Shown piece after piece: positions 7,959 through 15,856 of a DNA stretch of 64,000 bases. A model generated the notes under the pieces. The model saw only the letters and a list, made by a program, of their open reading frames with translations. It had not been told where the DNA came from and searched no databases. Both the position numbers and the translations under genes were made by a program. Each line of letters starts with the position of its first letter. Within the stretch, counting starts at the first letter, position 1. The stretch spans positions 1 through 64,000 of the forward strand of contig NZ_JTHP01000026.1 in NCBI RefSeq assembly GCF_000943545.1, in the 5' to 3' direction. The DNA comes from Paenibacillus terrae (GTDB lineage Bacteria; Bacillota; Bacilli; Paenibacillales; Paenibacillaceae).

Positions 7959-8504
7959 TTATTCATTGAATCGTCCCATCATAACTGTGTTGTGGTACTT
8001 ACCATCGGACAGAATTTTGTCTTTTTTTAATATACCTTCGATCTCAAACCCCAGTTGTTTATACAGTGCAATGGCCTTATCGTTTGTTTCTAAAACATTC
8101 AACGACATTTTTTGAATGTCATTGGAATCAGCCCAGTCGATAGATGCTTTCAGCAGATTTTTCCCCATACCATATCCCCAAAATTCTTTACAAACACAGA
8201 CTCCAAATTCTACTTTATGAGCGAATCTATTTAAATAAACTCCTTCGCATCTTGAAAACCCCACGATTTGATCACCAACTACAGCAACTAAAAATAAATT
8301 TCTTGGTTTTACAGTGTCTGTTTGTATAATCTGTTCAAACCCCGATGCATCTATAAATGCCTCCCCTTGCTCTCTATCCAAATTTTCTGTCTCTCCATCA
8401 ATCTGTAATCTTAATTCAGATAAATCTGCTGCATCCTTGTTGATTGCCGATCTAACGGTATAATTTAGCCCAGTCACATAAAATTCTTGCTTGTTAATGA
8501 TCAT
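7959..8504 (-). CDS. GNAT family N-acetyltransferase
   Basis: A 181-residue protein with the GNAT fold, expected to transfer acetyl from acetyl-CoA to an amine. The core runs from YTVRSAINKDAADLSELRLQ at the N-terminus through the acetyl-CoA loop FWGYGMGKNLLKASIDWA (the R/QxxGxG/A motif appears as YGMGK) to the C-terminal strand NVLETNDKAIALYKQLGFEIEGILKKDK. The start at 8504 (MIINKQEF) is chosen because GGAG lies six bases upstream; an earlier in-frame ATG at 8516 has no ribosome site. Substrate is unknown. Confidence 0.85.
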   Translation of the reverse strand: MIINKQEFYVTGLNYTVRSAINKDAADLSELRLQIDGETENLDREQGEAFIDASGFEQIIQTDTVKPRNLFLVAVVGDQIVGFSRCEGVYLNRFAHKVEFGVCVCKEFWGYGMGKNLLKASIDWADSNDIQKMSLNVLETNDKAIALYKQLGFEIEGILKKDKILSDGKYHNTVMMGRFNE

Positions 8505-8754
8505 GATATACTCCATTCAAATTGAGTTGATGTGTTCAAATTGTATAAGACCATTTGCCTACTCTGTTTTGATGTCATTTTTCAAGTTCGGCTTATATAG
8601 AGATTGCAATATTATTTACTGGGAAATATAAACATCCGTATGTATAATAAGCATTATATCACTTTATTTTAAAAAGCAGATGGTTTCTGCAAGGAAAAGG
8701 TAACACTACTGGATAAAATAATATTTCTATTGATTAAGGAGTTGAGCGAGAAAT

Positions 8755-8994
8755 ATGGTTAATAGTAAACTCAAGGAAATGGGCTTAATTGGTGCGATAT
8801 TCGTTACATTAACCATTGTTTTTGTTTGTTCTTATCAAGTTTATCAAAACGTAGGAACTGTCCATAGTTACTTTTCTCCTAAAATGACCTCATTTCTAGC
8901 TATTGAAAAAGAAACTGATCAATGGAACGGTATTAAGTTTAATGATCAATATTCCGTCAAATTTGATAGTTTTTTTGGGATAAGACAATCATAA
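8755..8994 (+). CDS. Hypothetical 79-residue membrane-anchored protein
   Basis: A short protein with one N-terminal hydrophobic segment (about residues 9-27, GLIGAIFVTLTIVFVCSYQV) and a polar, extracellular-looking remainder. AAGGAG is present but 13 bases from the ATG, which is long. Base composition is AT-rich, unlike the main operons. I do not recognise a family. It stands alone in a cluster of tiny frames (8755-9414) and may be a real orphan or noise. Confidence 0.4.
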   Translation: MVNSKLKEMGLIGAIFVTLTIVFVCSYQVYQNVGTVHSYFSPKMTSFLAIEKETDQWNGIKFNDQYSVKFDSFFGIRQS

Positions 8995-9018
8995 TTGAAG
9001 CTTGAAAAAATAAAAAAG

Positions 9019-9126
9019 CTAATGGCTTGGTGCTTCACTTGCAGAAGCAAGAGCGCCGTATGGTAGTAATAGAGCGGTCATTGCTGCCAAGATTGCGGTT
9101 TTAGTCATTATTTTGATTGTTTTCAT
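9019..9126 (-). CDS. Possible 35-residue exported peptide precursor
   Basis: A short frame on the minus strand with a textbook signal peptide: basic start MKTIKIMTK, hydrophobic core AILAAMTALLLPYG, then ALASA before a tiny tail ending SEAPSH. The likely cleavage sites (after ALA or ASA) would leave only six to eight residues outside the membrane. AAGGAG lies 13 bases upstream. Phr-type signalling peptides have this layout, but no Rap-like TPR receptor gene is in this window, so a role in signalling is speculation. It diverges from the small membrane protein gene at 9178. Confidence 0.4.
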   Translation of the reverse strand: MKTIKIMTKTAILAAMTALLLPYGALASASEAPSH

Positions 9127-9177
9127 AATTATTGAAATTCTCCTTTTTCAAAAAAAATTTTAGGGTGGGTTATCGTT

Positions 9178-9414
9178 ATGAGCAAATTTGAAAAAAACCT
9201 AATTAAGTATTTGTCTTATGGATTTATGGTAGGCATATATTATTCCTTCATCAAAGGCCCAACACAGTCGCCTACAGTTAACGGTGTGACTAAATTCTTC
9301 ACTTTGCCTGCGTCTGATTTTATTTTTAGTGCATTATCAACCTCATTTCTAGTAAGTCTTATTTTTGGAATATTGTATTTTTTAGTGTTTTTAGCTAAGA
9401 GAAGGAATAAATAG
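9178..9414 (+). CDS. Hypothetical 78-residue two-helix membrane protein
   Basis: The protein has a hydrophobic stretch at about residues 12-24 (YLSYGFMVGIYYSF) and a stronger one at about 50-72 (FIFSALSTSFLVSLIFGILYFLVFL), and ends with the basic tail AKRRNK. The ribosome site is weak (GGGTGGG). It is AT-rich and lies back to back with the possible exported peptide, 51 bases between starts. No family recognised. Confidence 0.4.
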   Translation: MSKFEKNLIKYLSYGFMVGIYYSFIKGPTQSPTVNGVTKFFTLPASDFIFSALSTSFLVSLIFGILYFLVFLAKRRNK

Positions 9415-10118
9415 ATTTCACCTCTATATTCCTTTATTGCAAATTTTTATTTTAGCCAAAGTCGAAAACAAAAAGAAACCATCGATGCCGGGAATTTCCC
9501 AAACACCGATGGTTCTCATTCTGCTATACATATTTTTACCAACCGTGATTTTGATTAGATTGCCAATCGTGATTCGAAGGTGTGATTGATCCTGAATTGC
9601 CGTTGATAAAGCCACTTACGTAGCATCGTCGGTCTTGGGGTAGTACCAGCGAAGCTGATACCACCCGCAAAGTAAATGGATGCATATGGGGATAATATCA
9701 AAAAAACGCCAGTCCTGGATCTTGTCCAAGCTTGGCGTTTTTTTTGTTCTAAGCTTTTCGCTGTTGATCGTTCGTTTCGTTAGTGCTAAACATAAACATG
9801 AACATGAACATATTAACTATTCCTATTCTGATAGGGCTTTGAACGTTGCAGTAACCTATAATAGTCCTGAAAGTGCTTCAAGGGGTACCGCCAGTAAAAC
9901 GCGGATTTACAACGCTAAGGGTGTAACCGGCTTTATTGCCTTTCCTTGGTTCAATGGCCGCAATGAATCTAAGGTGGTAACTCCTTTCGGGTCAAAACGA
10001 TACTCGCCAAGGAAAACGAAATGTTTCAATATTATGAATTCCGGATGTTTTCCGTTGTGTCAAAAAGCATACTTTTACGGACGGTCATTTTCATAATGTA
10101 TTTGTGTCCGTAAAGGTA
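9415..10118. other. Non-coding or decayed stretch
   Basis: No convincing gene was found. The stretch contains an imperfect hairpin with GGGGTAGTACCAGC (9637-9650) against GCTGATACCACCC (9654-9666), a strong terminator (9701-9746), and a frame of about 100 codons after it (up to 10096) that has no ribosome site, is Ser/Arg/Cys rich at its end and begins inside the terminator. It may include remnants of a lost gene. Confidence 0.4.
9701..9746 (+). terminator. Rho-independent terminator
   Basis: AAAACGCCA (9703-9711) pairs with TGGCGTTTT (9733-9741) and the right arm runs into eight T residues. It lies 290 bases beyond the small membrane protein gene and 370 bases before the next promoter, insulating the following 24-kb locus. 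Confidence 0.8.
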
Positions 10119-10146
10119 TTGATTTGTTTTTATAAGCGTTTATAGT
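10119..10146 (+). promoter_or_regulatory. Probable promoter of the 24-kb locus
   Basis: TTGATT (10119-10124), a 16-base spacer and TATAGT (10141-10146, five of six consensus) form a plausible sigma-A promoter about 250 bases before the first gene. The spacer and -10 are occupied by the cre-like palindrome at 10131-10144. The long leader contains the half repeat D. Confidence 0.5.
10131..10144 (+). promoter_or_regulatory. cre-like palindrome (CcpA site candidate)
   Basis: TATAAGCGTTTATA is a near-perfect palindrome centred on CG and matches 13 of 16 positions of the WTGNAANCGNWNNCAW consensus when flanks are counted. It covers the spacer and first bases of the -10 of the promoter at 10119-10146, where CcpA binding would block RNA polymerase. 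Confidence 0.5.
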
Positions 10147-10171
10147 TTTATGAAATAATGGATATTATTCA

Positions 10172-10199
10172 ATCGGAAGAACAATCTGCACGCGTAGCG
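10172..10199 (+). repeat. Half copy D of palindromic repeat family 1
   Basis: ATCGGAAGAACAATCTGCACGCG and the following AGCG match the right outer arm of copy A (265-292) almost base for base (quoted in part). The partner arm and the inner stem are missing. It lies in the leader of the first gene of the 24-kb locus. Confidence 0.65.
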
Positions 10200-10400
10200 A
10201 GCTCCCCCACCATAACTCCTCCCCCTATTAGGTTGAAATCCTATATAAATCGGTTGAAAATGTTGATTTTACCAATGGACAAGTATTTGTACAATGGAGT
10301 TGTAACGCTTACATTTCCAAGGAGGTTGCGGCGAAATGAAGAGAGTTCAGGCGATTGGCAAGCAAATCAGGACCCCAAGATCCAAAAGGAGGCCGTATTG

Positions 10401-13400
10401 ATGAAATTTAAGGGAATATTGGCGGCATTTTTGTTTTTAACCGCGGCGTCTGTGCTATTTGGGACGCATACGGCAGAGGCCCATGAACTATCCAATGACA
10501 AGCTGACGATTCAGACAGGTGAGCATGGCGAAATTTCATCCATCCGTATCAAGGGAGATGCTTTCCCAACAGAGTACGTGATGAACGCAACGGTAACACC
10601 CGAGCAGAATACGGCGGATCATCAATGGCTCGGTGAGCTGATGTTCACGTACCGACTGGACGAAGGCAGCTGGACCAAGGCATGGACGAACAAGTCGGCA
10701 GATGCACGCAAAATCACGACCAGTGGCAACCGCGTTACCGTTACGTATGAGAACTCAAGCAACGCAGAAGGCATACGCAATTTTAAAGTCATCGAAACGT
10801 ATTCGGCGGAGTCGAACGGTTCGGTGTTGTGGAATATACAGGTACAGAACACAAGTGGCAAAAAGTTGGAGATTGGCGATTTAGGTTTGCCGCTGCCATT
10901 CAATGAGCAGTGGACCAACGGTGATGCAATTTACGAGACTAGAGTCGTAACGCATTCCTTTGTCGGCAATAACAGCTCCTATATTACGGCTGGACGTCCC
11001 AGCGGCATTGGTTCTTCGCTGCTGCTGATACCTGATTCCACAACAGGTGCGGGTTTTGAGTATCAGGATCACTGGCGGGATGAGGAGCATCCGGGCAGCA
11101 AATGGGCCTGGAATCCGGCGAATGAAGGCAAATGGCTGGAGGGACTGAATGTATTTTATATTCACTCCAATGTGATTAAGTCCACAAACCGTGGATATTT
11201 GCCCAATACAAGCCTGATCCTGAACCCCGGCCAAAGCCGCAACTATGGCTTCAAGTTTTTGGCGGTGAAGGACGAGCATGATGTGAAAGATGCATTGTAT
11301 CAAGAAAACCTGGTGGATACAACGGTTGTACCGGGGATGATCGTGCCTACGAATCAGAAGGCAAAAGTGGATCTGCGCACCAAGCAGGCGATCAGCAAGG
11401 TAACCTATCCAGATGGAACCGTCATTCCGCAGGCGGACAGCAAGACTGGAGGGCACCACATCTATGAACTGAAATTCACCAAACTGGGTCCAAACTTCAT
11501 CACAGTGGAGTATGGAAACGGCAACAAGACTGTTTTACAGTTCTATGCCATCGAGCCGATTGATTTGGCATTGCAACGGCACGCTACATTTATGGTAGAT
11601 AAAACCCAGTGGAATGTACCGGGTGATCTGCGCGATAAAGTCTTTGACGATTGGATGATGCATACCAAATCCAAGCGTAACATTTTCAACGGATACTGGG
11701 GCTGGGGGGATGATTGGGGTCTGACCCACGGACAGTTCCTGGCTGAGAAAAACACACTTTCTCCGGTTGCCAAAGAGGTACGGGCGGTAGACGATTATTT
11801 GGAGACGGCCATCTGGACGAATCTGATGAACGGCCATCATGAGGATTATTTGATTCATGATTTCCTGATGCCGGAGCCGAACGATACACCAACCTATCGG
11901 GGGTACGCTTACCCGCATGTGTATAACACGTATTTCAGCATGTACAAGATTGCGAAGGAATACCCGGATCTTGTCACTTACAAGCAGCCGAAGGAAACGT
12001 ATTTGCTGCGGGCGTATAACATTTTCAAAGCATTGTACGAAGGGCCAGTCGCGTACAACTGGGAAACGGGCTTGATGGGCGAACTGACCACACCGGATAT
12101 TATTCAGGCACTTCATGATGAAGGCTATGACGATGAGGCGAACGATCTCAAGGAAAAAATGAATCGCAAATATAACAATTTTAAAAACACAAAATATCCT
12201 TACGGCTCCGAATACAGCTACGATAACACTGGGGAAGAGGCCGTATATACGTTAGCCAAGCAGAATATAGATACAGAAGGCGAGCAAAGCAAAGCGCTGG
12301 AAATGATGAGTAAAATCAATGCTAAAACCCGTGCAGCACGCGGACATATGCCCATTTGGTACTACTATACCGATCCGGTGACGATTACCGGGGAGAACTG
12401 GTTTAACTTCCAGTACACGACTTCGCTTGCAGGCTACGCGATGGACGACTGGATACGGCACCATGAGGACAATCACCGCGAGGAACAACAGCGTCTGTCC
12501 TATGCAGCTAAAATCGCCAATGTGGGGGCGGTTAATTCCGGGCAAATCAGCTCGGACCCTGAGAACATCGGGGCAGTCGCATGGACGTATCAGGCGGAAA
12601 AAGGTAACCAGGGAACAAACGGCACCGGAGGCGGTAAAAATGTTCCGCTCTTTAACGGCTGGCGCGGCATGAGCGGCGAGGCCGATCTTGGACTGTTCGG
12701 TGCACTCAAAACGCTAAGTGCCGACATTGCAGTAGATCCGATCTTCGGATTGACAGGCTACGGAGCGGAGGTGAGCAAAAGCGGCAACGTGTATACGATT
12801 AAGCCGCTGGACGGCCTGTTTAAGCGGGTCAACCTGATCACGGAAAAGCTGTATATCGAGCTGGACAGGGATCAATACACAGAAGCCAAGCTGGCAACAT
12901 CCAAGGATTATGTATGGTTCCAACTGAAAAACCAAACGCCAGGCCAAGCACATTCCACGTACGTTACATTTGATGGTTTGAAGAAAGGAACGTATTTGGT
13001 TAAAGTAGGTGGTCAATCGCAAGGTAAATTTAATGCGTATGCACCTACCAACAAGCTGAAATTGGACATTGGCACAGCCTCTTCCTACACGGTGGAGCTG
13101 ACACCAACGACGCCTGATCCGAACAAGGCGCCTGTCGTAGATGCTGGTAAAGCTTCCAAGGTGAAGCTGCCGGATCCAATCATTCTGAAAGGCACGGCGA
13201 CGGATGATGGAATTCCACAAGGCAAGGTTACGAGCGAGTGGAGTCTGGTCGAAGGGCCACAAGGTGCGAAGGTTACGTTCAGCAGCAAAACATCGCTGCG
13301 CACGAAGGTGGGCGTTTCTGAGCCGGGAACGTATATATTCAAGCTGACATCCAGCGACTCGCTGTTATCGGCTGAGGCCAGAGTAAGCGTGATCGTAGAA

Positions 13401-14426
13401 CCGGCGGCTCCGTTACTTGAACAGCTTGCGTTGTATAAGTTTGACGAAACCAGCGGTTCAGTCGCTACGGATTCGTCGGACAGTCGCAATGATGCTGTCG
13501 TGAAGGGCACGGCTGCATGGGCTGTGGGGAAAAAAGGCAATGCTGTCAGCCTGAATGGTAAGGACAGCTACGTGCAGCTCCCGGCGGGCATCGTGAGCCG
13601 GGCACAGCAATTGACCGTATCCGGTTGGGTCAAAGCGAACAGCCTGAGCGATTATGTACGGATTTTTGACTTCGGCTCCGGGACGAATGAATATATGTTC
13701 CTGACCCCTAAAGCCGGAAATACGATGCTGTTTGCGATTACCAACCAAGGCAACGGGCAGGGACAGGAACAGACGATTGAGGCTCCTGTGCTGCCGACAG
13801 GGGTGTGGAAACACGTTGCGGTCACTCTCTCAGGCTCCACAGGTATTTTATACGTGGATGGAAAAGAAGTGGGACGCAATACCAGCCTGACGTTGAATCC
13901 TACCAGTCTGGGTCAAACCAAAAACAATTTTATCGGTAAGTCTCAGTACCCTGACCCATACTTCGACGGTCTGGTGGATGAATTCCGCATCTACAGCCGG
14001 GCTCTGAATGCTTCCGAGGTGGCAGGTCTGGCCTCCGGTACAGCACAGAGCCTGACGGGAGCCGAGAAAATCACGGCTTTAAAAGAAGTAAACGTGACCA
14101 CTCGTGCGGGTGAAAAACCCGAATTGCCAAGCGTAGTGGAAGCAACGTATGGAGAAGACTCCACTAAATGGGTAGCTGTAGAGTGGGAAAATATTGATCC
14201 TGCACAATATGCTACTCCGGGTTCATTTGAATTGAAGGGCAATGTAGAAGGAACAGAATTGAAGGCGATTGCCAAGGTGACCGTGATCGAGGCAGGGGCC
14301 CCTGTCAACTCTGGAACTCCGGGAACGCCGACAAATCCGGTTAACCCGGTAACACCCGAAACACCTACTCCTGTCAGCTCTGCTAAATCAGCAGGGGTAT
14401 TACGATCTGGAGGAAACATTGAATAG
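10401..14426 (+). CDS. Large secreted multidomain protein, DUF5695-like catalytic region with PKD, LamG and Ig-like modules
   Basis: A 1341-residue exported protein. The start at 10401 has AAAGGAGG eight bases upstream and opens a signal peptide ending near residue 27 (TAEA before HEL). The large N-terminal region (about 30-895) resembles DUF5695 proteins; it begins with a beta-rich part and continues with a helix-rich part containing many Trp, Tyr, Asp and Glu (for example YWGWGDDWGLTHGQF and YRGYAYPHVYNTYFSMY), as in alpha-toroid glycosidases and lyases. Then come a PKD-like module (about 905-1000), a LamG/concanavalin-like module (about 1010-1211, starting LYKFDETSGS), an Ig-like module (about 1220-1300) and a Pro/Thr-rich tail. 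Activity is unknown; as the first gene of the locus it probably opens the extracellular polymer. Confidence 0.75.
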   Translation: MKFKGILAAFLFLTAASVLFGTHTAEAHELSNDKLTIQTGEHGEISSIRIKGDAFPTEYVMNATVTPEQNTADHQWLGELMFTYRLDEGSWTKAWTNKSADARKITTSGNRVTVTYENSSNAEGIRNFKVIETYSAESNGSVLWNIQVQNTSGKKLEIGDLGLPLPFNEQWTNGDAIYETRVVTHSFVGNNSSYITAGRPSGIGSSLLLIPDSTTGAGFEYQDHWRDEEHPGSKWAWNPANEGKWLEGLNVFYIHSNVIKSTNRGYLPNTSLILNPGQSRNYGFKFLAVKDEHDVKDALYQENLVDTTVVPGMIVPTNQKAKVDLRTKQAISKVTYPDGTVIPQADSKTGGHHIYELKFTKLGPNFITVEYGNGNKTVLQFYAIEPIDLALQRHATFMVDKTQWNVPGDLRDKVFDDWMMHTKSKRNIFNGYWGWGDDWGLTHGQFLAEKNTLSPVAKEVRAVDDYLETAIWTNLMNGHHEDYLIHDFLMPEPNDTPTYRGYAYPHVYNTYFSMYKIAKEYPDLVTYKQPKETYLLRAYNIFKALYEGPVAYNWETGLMGELTTPDIIQALHDEGYDDEANDLKEKMNRKYNNFKNTKYPYGSEYSYDNTGEEAVYTLAKQNIDTEGEQSKALEMMSKINAKTRAARGHMPIWYYYTDPVTITGENWFNFQYTTSLAGYAMDDWIRHHEDNHREEQQRLSYAAKIANVGAVNSGQISSDPENIGAVAWTYQAEKGNQGTNGTGGGKNVPLFNGWRGMSGEADLGLFGALKTLSADIAVDPIFGLTGYGAEVSKSGNVYTIKPLDGLFKRVNLITEKLYIELDRDQYTEAKLATSKDYVWFQLKNQTPGQAHSTYVTFDGLKKGTYLVKVGGQSQGKFNAYAPTNKLKLDIGTASSYTVELTPTTPDPNKAPVVDAGKASKVKLPDPIILKGTATDDGIPQGKVTSEWSLVEGPQGAKVTFSSKTSLRTKVGVSEPGTYIFKLTSSDSLLSAEARVSVIVEPAAPLLEQLALYKFDETSGSVATDSSDSRNDAVVKGTAAWAVGKKGNAVSLNGKDSYVQLPAGIVSRAQQLTVSGWVKANSLSDYVRIFDFGSGTNEYMFLTPKAGNTMLFAITNQGNGQGQEQTIEAPVLPTGVWKHVAVTLSGSTGILYVDGKEVGRNTSLTLNPTSLGQTKNNFIGKSQYPDPYFDGLVDEFRIYSRALNASEVAGLASGTAQSLTGAEKITALKEVNVTTRAGEKPELPSVVEATYGEDSTKWVAVEWENIDPAQYATPGSFELKGNVEGTELKAIAKVTVIEAGAPVNSGTPGTPTNPVNPVTPETPTPVSSAKSAGVLRSGGNIE

Positions 14427-14445
14427 CTCTTGTTAAATAACCTTT

Positions 14446-14488
14446 CCCACCGTCACTTTCTTCCTGCAAAGGGGAGAGTGGCGGTGGG
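14446..14488 (+). promoter_or_regulatory. Intercistronic hairpin without T-tract
   Basis: CCCACCGTCAC (14446-14456) pairs with GTGGCGGTGGG (14478-14488), with one G-U pair, and the stem continues inward through TTTC/GAGA. No T run follows, so it is more likely an mRNA stability or processing element, or a weak attenuator, than a full terminator. Confidence 0.5.
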
Positions 14489-14544
14489 TATCCTTGCATT
14501 TGGAGTACAAAGCTGCGAATACGAATGTGAATGGGGGAAAAGGC

Positions 14545-15843
14545 ATGAGCAAGATTACATTTCTGGGTGCAGGCAGTACGGTATTTGCTAAAAATGTGCT
14601 TGGCGATTGTATGCTGACACCTGCTTTGCAGGGCTTTGAGCTGGCGTTGTTCGATATTGACCCCGGAAGGCTGAAGGATTCGGAAAATATTTTATCCAAT
14701 TTGAAAAAAACAACAGGGAGCACCTGTGTGATCCGCTCCTACACCGACCGTAAGGAAGCGCTGCGTGGAGCAGCCTATGTGGTAAATGCCATTCAGGTCG
14801 GCGGCTATGATCCGTGTACGATTACGGATTTTGAAATTCCCAAAATATACGGTCTGCGCCAAACGATTGCCGATACGGTCGGGATTGGCGGTATTTTCCG
14901 CAACTTACGAACGATTCCGGTGATGCTCGATTTTGCCGCAGATGTGCGTGAGGTATGCCCGGATGCATGGTTTTTCAACTACACTAACCCGATGGCTGTG
15001 CTGACGAATGTGATGAACGTATACGGCGGCGTCCGTACGGTGGGGCTGTGTCATAGCGTGCAGGCGTGTATACCGGAGCTGTTCAAAAGCTTGGGACTGG
15101 AGCAGGAAGGCGTAAAGGCGAAAATCGCAGGCATTAATCATATGGCGTGGCTGCTCGAAGTGAGCAAGGACGGTGTGGATTTATATCCTGAGATTAAAAA
15201 GCGGGCCGCCGCCAAGCAGCGGGAAAAGCATAACGACATGGTGCGTTTTGAGATGATGCTGAAATTCGGCTATTACATTACAGAATCGTCCGAGCATAAT
15301 GCGGAATATCATCCATATTTTATCAAGCGGGCATACCCTGAACTGATCGAACGGTTCAATATTCCTTTGGATGAGTACCCGCGCCGCTGCGTGAGCCAGA
15401 TTGAACGATGGGAAACGATGCGCGGGGAGCTTTTGGGTAATCAGGATCTTCGCCATGAAAGGTCGAATGAATATGCTTCGTATATTTTGGAGGCGATCGA
15501 AACGGATCGGCCTTTTACCATTGGCGGCAACGTGATGAATACAGGTTTAATCACCAATCTGCCGAAGGAAGCATGTGTGGAGGTGCCTTGTCTGGTGAAT
15601 CGCAACGGGGTCACGCCGACCTATGTCGGAGATTTGCCGCCCCAATGTGCTGCGCTCAACCGGACGAATATCAATACACAATTGCTGACGATTGAGGCTG
15701 CAATCACCGGGAAAAAAGAGCATATTTATCATGCCGCACTGCTGGATCCGCACACATCAGCCGAGCTGTCCATGGATGAGATTGTTTCGTTGTGCGATGA
15801 CCTGATTGCGGCGCACGGAGAGTGGCTTCCAGCCTATGTGTAA
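14545..15843 (+). CDS. melA: GH4 alpha-galactosidase (MelA-like)
   Basis: A 432-residue cytoplasmic NAD- and metal-dependent glycosidase of family GH4, the same length as Bacillus MelA. The Rossmann start is KITFLGAGSTVFAKN (NAD site). The GH4 metal/active-site motif is CHSVQ (Cys169, His170), and AGINHMAW supplies Asn198 and His199. The Ser of CHS agrees with the alpha-galactosidase subgroup. The start at 14545 follows GGGGGAAAAGGC. It sits between the secreted DUF5695-like protein and the YesM/YesN pair. In this locus it could strip alpha-galactose, for example from galactosyl-serine glycopeptides or raffinose-type sugars, after import. Specificity within GH4 is inferred. Confidence 0.85.
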   Translation: MSKITFLGAGSTVFAKNVLGDCMLTPALQGFELALFDIDPGRLKDSENILSNLKKTTGSTCVIRSYTDRKEALRGAAYVVNAIQVGGYDPCTITDFEIPKIYGLRQTIADTVGIGGIFRNLRTIPVMLDFAADVREVCPDAWFFNYTNPMAVLTNVMNVYGGVRTVGLCHSVQACIPELFKSLGLEQEGVKAKIAGINHMAWLLEVSKDGVDLYPEIKKRAAAKQREKHNDMVRFEMMLKFGYYITESSEHNAEYHPYFIKRAYPELIERFNIPLDEYPRRCVSQIERWETMRGELLGNQDLRHERSNEYASYILEAIETDRPFTIGGNVMNTGLITNLPKEACVEVPCLVNRNGVTPTYVGDLPPQCAALNRTNINTQLLTIEAAITGKKEHIYHAALLDPHTSAELSMDEIVSLCDDLIAAHGEWLPAYV

Positions 15844-15856
15844 GGGAGGCAGATGA

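Noticed and set aside
9483..9590. Short hydrophobic peptide frame on the plus strand near the imperfect hairpin
   Set aside because: No ribosome site and no signal-peptide cleavage site; hydrophobicity alone is not enough evidence.
9680..10096. 138-codon plus-strand frame
   Set aside because: It begins inside a strong terminator, has no ribosome site and no recognisable motif. A decayed gene remnant cannot be excluded, so only the stretch as a whole is described.
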